14,090 bases of DNA from Bryobacterales bacterium. GTDB lineage: Bacteria; Acidobacteriota; Terriglobia; Bryobacterales; Bryobacteraceae. The stretch spans positions 1 through 14,090 of the forward strand of contig JADKID010000047.1 of the NCBI GenBank assembly GCA_016721425.1, read 5' to 3'. The position numbers were made by a program, and so were the translations under genes. This document shows, piece by piece, positions 6,378 through 14,002 of this stretch; within the stretch, counting starts at the first letter, position 1, and each line of letters begins with the position of its first letter. The notes under the pieces are model-generated. The model made no database searches. It saw only the letters and a list, made by a program, of their open reading frames with translations, and had not been told where the DNA came from.

Positions 6378-7043
6378 TTGTCCTGCTCTAGTTTGATCGC
6401 ATTGATTCTTTCTGCTGTGTTGGTGTTTCCCATGCAGTTGGCTGCGCGGCAGCAGCCCGGACAACCCGCTCCGGCCCCGGCAGCGCCGCCCGTGAAGCCC
6501 GCCGGCGGGCCGGCCGGCACAGGCCGCCAGTTGGCTCCGGGTGGATTGCGGATTCTCGTTCTGGAAGGGCAAAACGTTCACAACAGCCTGACGAACAAGT
6601 CGGCCATCAGCCCCGTGGTTCAGGTGTTGGATGCTGTGGATCAACCGGTGCAGGGCGCAACCGTGACGTTTGAGGTTCCGCCAGCGGGTCCCGGCGGCAG
6701 TTTCGGCGGCGCGCCGATTGCCACCGTCAAGACGGACTACACTGGCCAGGCGACCGCGGCGCTGACGATCAATAGCACTCCCGGTTCCTTCGCTATTAAG
6801 GTCACTGCCTCGTTTGCGGGGCAGAGTGGAGAGGCGCTGATCCGCCAGGCCAACGACGCCAAGGTTCTGGAAGCCATGGTGCCAGCGCCCCCTAAGCCCT
6901 GGTACAAGAGCTGGAAGTGGTGGGCCGTGATCGGCGCGGGCGCAGGTGGAGGCATCGCAACGTCGATGATTCTGCTCAATCGAAACAAAACCTCGACCAT
7001 CACCATCGCCCCGGGCACGGTCGTTATTGGAGGTCCTCGGTAA
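6378..7043 (+). CDS. Secreted Ig-like (Big_1-type) protein with C-terminal membrane helix
   Basis: A 221-residue envelope protein of unknown function. It has a signal peptide (about 1-23), a Pro/Ala/Gly-rich linker (about 25-55), and one Ig-like beta-sandwich of the bacterial Big_1 style (about 57-158). The sandwich shows VVQVLDAVDQPVQGATVTFEV, TDYTGQATAALT and FAIKVTA. A Trp-rich anchor then leads into a Gly-rich hydrophobic helix (about 171-193, WAVIGAGAGGGIATSMILL) and a short polar tail. The start is a TTG at 6378 preceded by AAGGGGG seven bases upstream; no ATG fits. It lies 70 nt after the export gene and 3 nt before the next gene, so it is operonic. It may be a periplasmic or surface partner of the export machinery; this is inference only. 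Confidence 0.85.
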   Translation: MSCSSLIALILSAVLVFPMQLAARQQPGQPAPAPAAPPVKPAGGPAGTGRQLAPGGLRILVLEGQNVHNSLTNKSAISPVVQVLDAVDQPVQGATVTFEVPPAGPGGSFGGAPIATVKTDYTGQATAALTINSTPGSFAIKVTASFAGQSGEALIRQANDAKVLEAMVPAPPKPWYKSWKWWAVIGAGAGGGIATSMILLNRNKTSTITIAPGTVVIGGPR

Positions 7044-7046
7044 CCC

Positions 7047-8030
7047 ATGTCATTCCGGACGAGCTTGAGTTTGACCTTGTGCGGCGCCGCCCTCTCCTGC
7101 TTCGCGCAGGGGATTCAAGTGGGCGGCCCCATCACAGGGCTGGTGTACGACACACCGAGCAAATCGCTTCGCCAGATCCTCGGCCTGCCTGGGGCGGCTC
7201 GCTTGGGCCCGCCGCTGCTTTCGGAAGTCGATTGGGCTAGCGTGGCTCCCGACGGGCGAACCGCGGTGGTTGTAGTCCGGGGGGAAGCGCGGTTGGTTTC
7301 GAGTAGAGATCTCGCACAGGATTCATTCGGAACACCGATTCCGGGTCTGCTGAGTGCGCCCCGGCTTTCCTGCTGGGCCGAGGACTCCACGTCGCTGGTT
7401 CTGTATTCGGCAGAGAATCGGTCCTTGCAGTGGGTCCGATGGAATGCGCAATCCGTGGAAGCGGATCCCGCAATGCCGGTGACGGGATTCGAGGGCGACG
7501 TCACCGCTCTGGCGGCAGATAAGGCGTCGGCAGTCACAGTTCTATCCGTCGCTGGAAGCGGTGTTTACCTGATTGGACCCTCCGGGGCCGCAACCCTGCT
7601 GGCGCCCACACTAGATGCGTCCGCCATCGCCCTGGAACCGGGCGGGCAGGCGCTCTGGGTCGCTGACCGGGCAGGCGCCCAGCTTGTGCAACTAACAGAG
7701 TTGGGCCCTACCCCGGCGTCTCAGGTCCTGAGCTCTGATCCGGAGAAGTTGGCGGATATCTCGGCCTTGGGGCTCTCATTCGACAAGCAGAGACTCTATC
7801 TGGCGAGCCGCTCCACGCAACTCCTCTATGAGTTTGACCGGACCGCGGCGGCGCTCTCCGAGGGCATCGCGCTGGATGCGCCAGCCGATTTGTTACTGCC
7901 GTTGGGGCGGCCTTCGCTGCGGTTGTTGGGACTAAGAGGCAAGCTCGGCGAGCCGCTGTATCTGCTGGATGAAAAGTCAGGCCCGGGCCTGTTCTTTGTG
8001 CCGGCGGGCGAGGGAGAACAGCAGCAATGA
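7047..8030 (+). CDS. Secreted beta-propeller-like protein of unknown function
   Basis: A 327-residue protein with a signal peptide (LTLCGAALSCFAQG, cleavage near residue 21). The rest consists of repeated strand-turn-strand units in WD40/YVTN-like rhythm, for example WASVAPDGRTAVVVV, CWAEDSTSLVLYS, QALWVADRAGAQLVQL and LGLSFDKQRLYLASR. No catalytic motif was seen, and the exact propeller family cannot be named by eye. The start codon lies 3 nt after the Ig-like gene, and the stop overlaps the choice-of-anchor-D gene by ATGA. Three envelope proteins in a row are thus translationally linked. Such propellers often bind polysaccharide or protein partners; this is general knowledge, not shown here. 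Confidence 0.88.
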   Translation: MSFRTSLSLTLCGAALSCFAQGIQVGGPITGLVYDTPSKSLRQILGLPGAARLGPPLLSEVDWASVAPDGRTAVVVVRGEARLVSSRDLAQDSFGTPIPGLLSAPRLSCWAEDSTSLVLYSAENRSLQWVRWNAQSVEADPAMPVTGFEGDVTALAADKASAVTVLSVAGSGVYLIGPSGAATLLAPTLDASAIALEPGGQALWVADRAGAQLVQLTELGPTPASQVLSSDPEKLADISALGLSFDKQRLYLASRSTQLLYEFDRTAAALSEGIALDAPADLLLPLGRPSLRLLGLRGKLGEPLYLLDEKSGPGLFFVPAGEGEQQQ

Positions 8031-10231
8031 AAGCCAAGCTACTTTTCCTCTCTCTGATCCTGGCATCCATGGCTGTGATCCATGGCCAGGTGCTGATCCG
8101 CGTCCAGCAAGGTAACAACATCGTTCCAATCCCCAACGGGGGGAGCGTCACGGTGAACTCCACCGGCGTAGCCCAGCCGCGAACGCTTCAGGTGACGGTC
8201 ACCTACATCGGGTCGACAACGCTGACGTTTCCGCAGGCACCCGAGATTCTCGGTTCCCAGGATTTCAGCATTACGCGCGCTCCAGCGACGTACACGGTCC
8301 TGGCGCCCAACCAAAGCCTGACCATCGATTTGCAGTATCTGCCCAGCTCCGAGCTGCTGGCACAAAGTGAGATGGATTTCGGTTTCCTCCAGAGCGCGCC
8401 TGTTCCGACCATCCCAGGCCAGACGGCGCAGCCGCCTACTCCCGGGATCATCGCGATCGGGCTCAACGGGACCACGCCCGAATACTCCCTCAGTTACGGC
8501 TTGGCGCTGGACGGCAACATTGTCAACGTGTCGCCGGGTGGCACCCTCGTGTTCACAGACACGCCTGTCAACGGCTCAACTGCTGCTACGATGTTTGTCC
8601 TGAACCGGGGTAGTGGAGCGGGTCAAATCCAGTCGGTGACTGTCGCAGGTGACGCCTACTCGCTGATCTCGATGCCGCTGCTGCCGTCGGTGCTTGCCGC
8701 CGGCGCCAACTTCCAGTTTCAGGTGCGCTATCGCCCGAGGCAAACCGGAACGGACACGGGCACGCTGAATGTCACTTTCGAGGGCGGCAGGTCCTACGCC
8801 ATCAACCTGAGTGGGCGTGGCATTGCCTCGTACCTGACGTACGAGTTGCTGACTGCGGACGGCGCCACGCAGCCAATTGCCCCCAATCAGGTGGTTGCTG
8901 TCCCCGCCGTGACGGTTGGGAGCAAATCCACAGTCTTCATCAAAATGCGCAACTCCAGCAATCTGGACATCACCGTTCCCAGCGTTGCGATTGCGGGAAC
9001 GGCGTTTCAGATCAGTGATCTGCCATTTCTACCCGTGACCATGGCTCCGGGCGATATCCAGTTCTTCACACTGATCTTCAGCCCCCCAGCGGCCGGCAAG
9101 CAAACGGGGAAACTCCGCGTGGGCAACGACTCATTCGACCTCGCCGGAGAAGGGATCGGCCCGCTGCTTACTTACTCGTATCGCAGTCCGGCCGGGGTGA
9201 CGCCGGTGCAACCCTTGGGCGGCGTGATCTTCCCGGGTGTGCAGGTGGGGGATTCCTCCAGCATCGACTTCACGATCAAGAACACGGGCTCGGCCCCGGC
9301 GCCGATCATCAGCGTGGGCATCGTCTCTGATGGGAAAGCGGTGTTTACGCTCGCCGGGCTTCCAGCGCTCCCCACCGCCATCGCGCCAGATGGCTCCGTC
9401 ACGTTCAGCGTTAAGTTCTCGCCGCTGAATACCAATTTGAGCAGTGCGTCACTGCGGATCAACACCGAGGCGTTCACGTTGGCTGGGATCGGCAGCACGC
9501 CGCAACCGCTGCCGGAGTTCACGCTCCAGGGCCCGACCTCGGTGCAGCCGTTCCAGCAGCCGAGCGTGAGCCTCACGCTGGCATCGTCCTATCCCGTAGC
9601 CCTCACCGGAACGCTGACGCTGACCACGGAATCCGAGGTCGCCGCCAGCGACCCGTCGGTGCAGTTCGTGACGGGCAACCGGGTGGCTGCCTTCACGATT
9701 CCCGCCGGGACGACCAAGGCGGTTTTCGCCAGCGGCTCCACACAAATCAAGTTTCAGACGGGCAGTCTGGCGAGTACCATCGTTCTCACGCCGGCCTTTG
9801 CTACGCAGGGCGGGCTCGACATGACGCCGGAGCGCCCCACGGTATTGCGGGCGGGCCTCCCGGCCACTGCGCCGCAGTTGGTGAGTGCGAGCGTGGACTC
9901 CCGTACCTCCAACGGCTTCACCGTCGCGCTGGTGGGCTACACGACGACCAAGTCCTTGACGAAGGCGAACATCAGCTTCAAGGGCAAACCGGGGTACAAC
10001 TTCCCGCAGACGGACTTCAGCGTGGACCTGACGGCCAGTTCCTTTGTCTGGTTCACGTCGGCGTCGTCACTGCCGTATGGCGGGCAGTTCCTGATGCAGA
10101 TGCCGTTCAGCATCAGCAACAGCGATACGTCCAGTTCGGCGTTGCCGCCGATTCAGGCGATTGAGTCTGTGACGGTGACGTTGACGAATGGTGTGGGGAC
10201 GTCCAATTCGCTGACGGCTCTGGTGCAGTAA
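8027..10231 (+). CDS. Large secreted choice-of-anchor-D (ASPM/SPD-2/Hydin-like) repeat protein
   Basis: A 734-residue exported protein. After a signal peptide (1-20, ending AVIHG) there are four tandem Ig-like units of about 110 residues (roughly 21-148, 150-266, 268-376, 378-489). Each carries the hallmark strand ending in a hydrophobic-x-hydrophobic-x-P pattern (IDLQYLP, FQVRYRP, FTLIFSPP, FSVKFSP), and the last three end in a G-[REI]-G turn (LSGRGI, LAGEGI, LAGIGS). The C-terminal 245 residues form a different beta-rich, Ser/Thr-rich region. No C-terminal anchor or sorting signal is present, so the protein is probably released or held by partners. The start is fixed by the ATGA overlap with the propeller gene. 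It is the last gene of the operon. Its final third has a decayed copy 1.2 kb downstream. Confidence 0.93.
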   Translation: MKAKLLFLSLILASMAVIHGQVLIRVQQGNNIVPIPNGGSVTVNSTGVAQPRTLQVTVTYIGSTTLTFPQAPEILGSQDFSITRAPATYTVLAPNQSLTIDLQYLPSSELLAQSEMDFGFLQSAPVPTIPGQTAQPPTPGIIAIGLNGTTPEYSLSYGLALDGNIVNVSPGGTLVFTDTPVNGSTAATMFVLNRGSGAGQIQSVTVAGDAYSLISMPLLPSVLAAGANFQFQVRYRPRQTGTDTGTLNVTFEGGRSYAINLSGRGIASYLTYELLTADGATQPIAPNQVVAVPAVTVGSKSTVFIKMRNSSNLDITVPSVAIAGTAFQISDLPFLPVTMAPGDIQFFTLIFSPPAAGKQTGKLRVGNDSFDLAGEGIGPLLTYSYRSPAGVTPVQPLGGVIFPGVQVGDSSSIDFTIKNTGSAPAPIISVGIVSDGKAVFTLAGLPALPTAIAPDGSVTFSVKFSPLNTNLSSASLRINTEAFTLAGIGSTPQPLPEFTLQGPTSVQPFQQPSVSLTLASSYPVALTGTLTLTTESEVAASDPSVQFVTGNRVAAFTIPAGTTKAVFASGSTQIKFQTGSLASTIVLTPAFATQGGLDMTPERPTVLRAGLPATAPQLVSASVDSRTSNGFTVALVGYTTTKSLTKANISFKGKPGYNFPQTDFSVDLTASSFVWFTSASSLPYGGQFLMQMPFSISNSDTSSSALPPIQAIESVTVTLTNGVGTSNSLTALVQ
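9297..10231 (+). repeat. Intact copy of a ~935-bp direct repeat (partner at 11436-12367)
   Basis: This 3' third of the choice-of-anchor-D gene, from the codons for PAPIISVG to the stop, recurs downstream at about 88-90% identity estimated by eye. Weaker similarity continues about 30 nt past both stop codons (TGGCC-rich, then GCGGG). Confidence 0.85.
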
Positions 10232-10699
10232 TGGGGAGGTGTCGGGTGGCCTATTGCGGGCTGACTCTCACTGAGTTTGCTTCGCTCCGCGTTGGGCCGA
10301 AAGGGTAAGCGTCCGCTTCGCCTCCTACCCAACTTCCCCTCTAACTGCCGAGCGCCGGCACTGCCTCCACACCGTAGGCACTCACCGCCGGTCGGCGCTC
10401 TCCGGACACGTTGACAAGTTCTGATTCGCCAGTCAGGTGCAATTGCCGCATCGATACTGCATATGGCCGTCCTGGTTCCGTCGGATAGCCTTGCAGTCAA
10501 GCGCGACGCGCTACTTCCCCGTAAGCGATTGATATGTAACGACTTACGTAAACTCTGGCAAGCGACAGGCTGGCAACCATGTCGGAATTCTTTACGAAAG
10601 TATATTAGAATGTCGGCGTCCAGAATAGCTTGGAGTGCATTTTCAAGAGTTTACCGAGTGGCCCACGGCGTGCCATCGCCATCGGTGGAGGTTCATATC
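10232..10699. other. Intergenic stretch: hairpins and possible promoter for the next gene
   Basis: No credible gene lies in these 468 nt. A GAGCGCCG/CGGCGCTC inverted repeat (10350-10357 with 10393-10400) and a compact AAGC-GTCC-GCTT hairpin framed by GGGTA/TACCC lie after the choice-of-anchor-D stop. They may end that transcript, though no T-run follows. The right half is more AT-rich and holds an imperfect palindrome ATGTAACGACTTACGT (10534-10549), the GG-N10-GC element described separately, and the GGAGG ribosome site (10687-10691) of the next gene. Confidence 0.5.
10556..10571 (+). promoter_or_regulatory. Possible -24/-12 (sigma-54) element upstream of the frameshifted surface-protein gene
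   Basis: TGGCAAGCGACAGGCT has the required GG-N10-GC spacing (GG 10557-10558, GC 10569-10570) and matches 8 of 11 consensus bases. It predicts a 118-nt leader to the ATG at 10700. A second candidate, TGGCCCACGGCGTGCC at 10659-10674, is closer in sequence to the better site of the 13217-13882 gene but would leave only a 15-nt leader. Both are weak because GG-N10-GC is common in GC-rich DNA. Confidence 0.25.
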
Positions 10700-11380
10700 A
10701 TGCGTGCATTCGCAATGGCGTTTCTGGTTGTGACCGCCGGTTCGCCGGTTTTCGCAGACAGTATTGTAGCCAGCATCAACTCGCCCTACGCCCTAGGGGG
10801 GACGGTAACGGCGATCGACTTGACTTCGGTCGCAGTGGGGCCTAGCCCAGTCATCAATACTGCGGCATATTCGGTTGCCTTCACGCCGGGGACGGACCCC
10901 GATACTGGAGTCGTTCAGGGATCCTTGGCCGGTAAGTACGCGGCCCCGATTATGGGCAATGGATCTCCCTGGCCAGGGAAGTACTTCTCAACGGGTACCG
11001 CTGGCAACTCGATCACTATCAGTTTCACAACGGCGCAAACCGGGCTGGCCTTTTTGTGGGGCTCCGTCGATACCTACAACGGCGTGACTGTTAGTTTTAA
11101 TGACGGCGCCGTGACCTATACCGGTTCACAGGTTGCCGCTGCTGCTGCGATCCTCCCCAACGGCGGCCAAGGGCCAGGAGGAAGCGCCTATGTGGCGATC
11201 AACTCCACGCCCGGCTTCACGTTTAACAATGTCACGTTTGCCAGCACGAACTACGCGCTGGAGTTGCCGATGTCAAGGCGTCGACGACAGAGTTTCAAGT
11301 TCTTGGACGGCGCGTAACTCACTCTCCTGGGCGCCGCTCTGGTCGGGATTGAAACCCTTCGGCGAAGGCTGAGTGCTTAA
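10700..11380 (+). pseudogene. Secreted VPDGG-CTERM-type surface protein gene, C-terminal sorting tail out of frame
   Basis: The open frame from ATG 10700 (GGAGG eight bases upstream) to TAA 11317 encodes 205 residues: a signal peptide (MRAFAMAFLVVTAGSPVFA) and a Gly/Ser/Thr-rich beta-type body like that of PEP-CTERM surface proteins. The last 19 residues turn into an implausible LPMSRRRRQSFKF tail. Restoring one base after GAGTT (about 11265) gives ADVKASTTEFQV. Immediately after the TAA, back in the original frame, come LTLLGAALVGIETLRRRLSA and a stop at 11378-11380. That segment is nearly the same as the tail of the intact protein at 13217-13882 (LMLLGCALFGIETLRRKMRA). So the ancestral protein ended in a VPDGG-type sorting tail, lost here through at least two small lesions. 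Sequencing error is a possible alternative. Confidence 0.75.
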
Positions 11381-11400
11381 CCTCCAACCTCGTGGGGAGA

Positions 11401-11423
11401 AAGGGCCGAGTACTCCGGCCCTT
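11401..11423 (+). terminator. Hairpin after the surface-protein gene
   Basis: AAGGGCCG-AGTACTC-CGGCCCTT forms a perfect 8-bp stem with a 7-nt loop, 20 nt after the ancestral stop. Only a short TTCTT-like tract follows, so it may be a weak intrinsic terminator or an mRNA-stabilising hairpin. The stem works on either strand. Confidence 0.5.
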
Positions 11424-11435
11424 CTTGCCTGACCC

Positions 11436-12367
11436 GCGCCGATCATAAGCGTGGGTGTGGCCTTTGTGGGCGGGCAGTAGTTGCGCTTGCGGGGCTTCCG
11501 GCCCTCCCACGGCCATCGCGCCAGATGGTTCGGTCTCGTTCAGCATCAATTTCTCGCCGCTGAATACCAGCCTGAGCAGTGCGTCTCTGCGGATCAACAC
11601 CGCGGCGTTCACGCTGGCCGGGATCGGGAGCACGCCGCAACCGCTGCCGGACTTCGCGCTCCAGGGCCCGACATCGGTGCAGCCGTTCCAGCAGCCGAGC
11701 GTGAGCCTCACGCTGGCATCGTACTATCCGGTCGCCCTCACGGGAACGCTCACACTGACCGCTGAATCCGAAGTCGCTGCCAGCGACCCGTCCGTGCAGT
11801 TCGTGACGGGCAACCGGTTGGCTGTGTTCACGATCCCCGCCGGGACGACCAAGGCGGTTTTCGCCAGCGGCTCCACGCAGATCAATTTCCAGACGGGCAG
11901 TCTGGCGAGCACCATCATTGTCACGCCAGCCTTTGCTACGCAGGGCGGACTCGAGATGACGCCGGAGCGGCCCACGCAGTTGCGAGCGAGCCTCGTTTCC
12001 AGTGCGCCGCAATTGGTGAGTGCGCGCGTGGATTCCCGCACCGCTAACGGATTCACAGTGGCGCTGGCGGTCTGTACGACGACCAAGTCCGTGACGAAGG
12101 GCAAACATCAGCTTCAAGGGCAAACCAAGCTACAACTTCCCGCAGACGGAGTTTAGCGTCGACCTGACGGCCAGTTCCTTTGTCTGGTTCACGTCGGCGT
12201 CGTCGGTGCCGTATGGCGGGCAGTTCCTGATGCAGATGCCGTTCAGCATCAGCAATAGCGATACGTCCAATTCGGCGCTGCCACCGATTCAGGCAATCGA
12301 ATCTGTGACGGTGACGTTGGCGAATGGTGTGGGGACGTCCAACTCGCTGACCGCTCTGGTGCAGTGA
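11436..12367 (+). pseudogene. Truncated, frameshifted copy of the 3' third of the choice-of-anchor-D gene
   Basis: This stretch aligns from end to end with 9297-10231 and corresponds to residues from about 424 to the C-terminus of the 734-residue protein. It lacks a signal peptide, the first three repeats and any start signal. It carries an in-frame TAG (11478-11480), one base missing near 11507 (CTCCC-ACGG against CTCCCCACC) and one base extra near 12098-12103 (ACGAAGGGCAAAC against ACGAAGGCGAAC). After the last lesion the frame again matches the parent and ends at TGA 12365-12367. Many differences from the intact copy are silent, so it was probably part of a working paralogue before truncation. 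Confidence 0.87.
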
Positions 12368-13064
12368 GTACTGGGTGACGAGTGGCCCGCTGCGGGGGTG
12401 CGGCCCATTGGTCTTGGATCACGCTGGTCCGACAGGATCAGCGTCTGGACCTCACCGCAATGACTTCCATCGCGCCCTGCTTCGCCACTGAGCGCAGAAA
12501 CGGCAGTTCGTCTGGTCGCGGGCACCAGTCCGGACAGGCCATCGAAGGCCTTACGCAGATCGGTGGCGCCCACCGCCAGTCAGGTCCGCGTCACCGTTCC
12601 TCAGGCGAGTATGCCTAGTGCCTTCGAGCGCGCCCGGCAGTGGCATCAGTGGCAGAGGAGTCGGCGCGCCAAATCCGGGCCTACTTCAATACGCCGGCCG
12701 GCGGGCAAATCGATCGCCTGGGGACTGTTGCCAATTCCTGCTCGCGAGCCGGATAGCTCGATCTTCTTCAAGTGGAGGAGTTCGCCGACATCGAGTCTGC
12801 GCACAGTCCGCTCGGTGAGGTAGCGCGAAGACGTGCCATGGCCCGGTGGGGCGCCCGGCCGAACTCAGCGTGACCCAAGCCGGTGAGTTCACAGCCCCAC
12901 AACAACCACACGATTTCAACTGCCCCACGCCGCCTCGTGATGCCCTGTCGTTGTCCGTCCATCTCTCCGTTGGAAAACCAAAACGCCCACTACGGCGCGT
13001 CCCACGTCCCAGGCCATCTCCATGCCCCGCGCCGGCTTGTGGTCATCGGCGCTGGGCCTCTCGA
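12368..13064. other. Gene-free degraded stretch holding the IS66 scar
   Basis: About 700 nt with no convincing intact gene. Several short open frames exist on both strands but look like random GC-rich readings, with no start signals. The first 30 nt still resemble the sequence after the intact choice-of-anchor-D gene. The centre (12523-12830) contains the transposase remnant listed separately. From 12830 to 13064 nothing recognisable was found. Confidence 0.5.
12523..12830 (-). mobile_element. Remnant of an IS66-family element (tnpA end and tnpB start)
   Basis: On the minus strand, 12523-12576 reads AVGATDLRKAFDGLSGLV, the conserved N-terminal signature of the IS66 TnpB (Orf2) protein. Upstream codons continue the family pattern (ILA-stop-GTVTRT-stop-L), with stops at 12580-12582 and 12601-12603; the first replaces the usual Trp. 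Just 5' of this, ending in a stop at 12646-12648, another minus frame reads AIDLPAGRRIEVGPD. That resembles the C-terminal end of IS66 TnpA (Orf1), which normally sits immediately before tnpB. No TnpC or terminal inverted repeats were found. The identification rests on remembered family motifs; similarity beyond GLSGLV is lost. Confidence 0.5.
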
Positions 13065-13104
13065 TAAAAACGGCTTCGCTACGGTCAACCCGACCAGCGA
13101 AGCC
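13065..13104 (-). terminator. Rho-independent terminator of the minus-strand surface-protein gene
   Basis: Read on the minus strand, GGCTTCGCT (13096-13104) pairs perfectly with AGCGAAGCC (13072-13080). The stem continues inward as GGTC/GACC after a small bulge, and GTTTTTA (13065-13071) follows directly. A strong stem plus a T-run is the classic intrinsic terminator. It lies about 110 nt after the stop of the gene at 13217-13882. Confidence 0.8.
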
Positions 13105-13167
13105 GCCTCAAATCCATTCACCTTGAAATTAGCTCTCTTGCATGCAACAAGACGGCCAAACACGAGA

Positions 13168-13189
13168 GGAGCCGGATTGCTCCGGCCCC
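13168..13189 (-). other. Hairpin in the 3' UTR of the surface-protein gene
   Basis: On the minus strand, GCCGGA-GCAA-TCCGGC forms a six-pair stem closed by a GNRA-type GCAA tetraloop, extendable by one G-U and two G-C pairs. It lies about 28 nt after the stop codon and has no T-run, so it is more likely an mRNA-stabilising or processing hairpin than the terminator. Confidence 0.45.
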
Positions 13190-13216
13190 CTCAGGTCTTC
13201 ATCAGGCAGTCGGCAG

Positions 13217-13882
13217 TTAGGCACGCATCTTTCGGCGGAGCGTCTCGATACCGAAGAGAGCGCAGCCGAGGAGCATGAGGGTTGCGCCGCCGTCGGGGGT
13301 TTTGCTCAGGATTTCTTGGCCAACCAAGTTTCCACTCTGATTGAAATTTGGATCTGGTGTGTAAATGGTCCAACCGCCACCAGTCCAACCACCGGCCACC
13401 GCATTAGCAGCTTCCAACTGTAGAGCCGCGACAGCACCCCCCTGACCCGCGCCGACGGCCACATTTTGGGCATCGTTGCTGAAAGTCCCCCAGATTGCGT
13501 ACTGCAGATTGGTGCGGGTAAGCAGAGCAGCGTTATCGGGTAGTGCGAGCAGCAGGTCGGCCAAGTAAAGTACTTGGTTGTACTGGGCCTGATTTGTCGC
13601 ATTTGCAGGATTGGCGAACCTCGCACCGTCTAAGGTGGCAAGGGTTGACGTGGTATGGGCGGCTGCTATCTGCGGACTCACCAGTGTGTTTCCATAGTTG
13701 TCGCAGATGCCGGCCACTACCGGACCACCATTTACTGTGAAGTTGTACTCTCCCACATTGTAGCCACCATACGCTTGGCCAAATTGAACGCCTTGGAAAA
13801 CCAAAGTATCGGCATACGCCAGGGGAGCGAGGCAGAGGACTGCCAAGATACCCACTCGCTGAATAATGTTCTTCATGTTCAT
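13217..13882 (-). CDS. VPDGG-CTERM (PEP-CTERM-like) exported surface protein with thioester-like Cys/QxAIW motifs
   Basis: A 221-residue protein with a signal peptide (1-24, ending PLAYA-D) and a C-terminal tripartite sorting signal: TPDGG (195-199), a hydrophobic helix (about 200-213) and a basic LRRKMR end (215-220). This is the exosortase-type arrangement (PEP-CTERM/VPDSG-CTERM), implying transit to the envelope and removal of the tail by an exosortase not present in the window. The body has VVAGICDNYG (55-64, Cys60) and LQYAIWGTF (126-134, Gln127). That Cys plus QxAIW combination resembles the TQXA/thioester domains of Gram-positive adhesins, but bond formation is untested. The start at 13882 has AGGAGG ten bases upstream; the ATG at 13876 is an alternative. 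It has its own promoter and terminator and is not in an operon. Confidence 0.9.
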   Translation of the reverse strand: MNMKNIIQRVGILAVLCLAPLAYADTLVFQGVQFGQAYGGYNVGEYNFTVNGGPVVAGICDNYGNTLVSPQIAAAHTTSTLATLDGARFANPANATNQAQYNQVLYLADLLLALPDNAALLTRTNLQYAIWGTFSNDAQNVAVGAGQGGAVAALQLEAANAVAGGWTGGGWTIYTPDPNFNQSGNLVGQEILSKTPDGGATLMLLGCALFGIETLRRKMRA

Positions 13883-13985
13883 CAGATCTTTCCCTCCTGC
13901 GATTCTCGACTACACGCTGGTGCAGCGACTCTCTTCTGGAAGACCACAGTCGCCTGCCCGTCTCGCTAGGTGCTTTGCCGCTCCT

Positions 13986-14001
13986 ATGTAGTTTTCTACA
14001 T
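13986..14001. repeat. Palindrome overlapping the predicted start site (possible operator)
   Basis: ATGTAG-TTTT-CTACAT is a perfect 6+6 inverted repeat. It starts two bases past the -12 element of the sigma-54 promoter and covers the predicted +1 (13992). It could be an operator or the start of a 5' mRNA hairpin. Confidence 0.4.
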
Positions 14002-14002
14002 G

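Noticed and set aside
10232..10330. GG-N10-GC sequence near 10245 as a promoter
   Set aside because: The pattern is common in GC-rich DNA, the -24 half is poor, and it is about 440 nt from the next start.
11443..12123. A 226-codon minus-strand open frame
   Set aside because: It is the reverse shadow of the duplicated choice-of-anchor-D segment; the corresponding shadow in the intact copy is also present but has no family resemblance.
12563..13278. Several short plus-strand open frames in the degraded zone
   Set aside because: No ribosome sites, no recognisable domains, overlapping frames, and part of the stretch is explained by the minus-strand IS66 remnant and the terminator.
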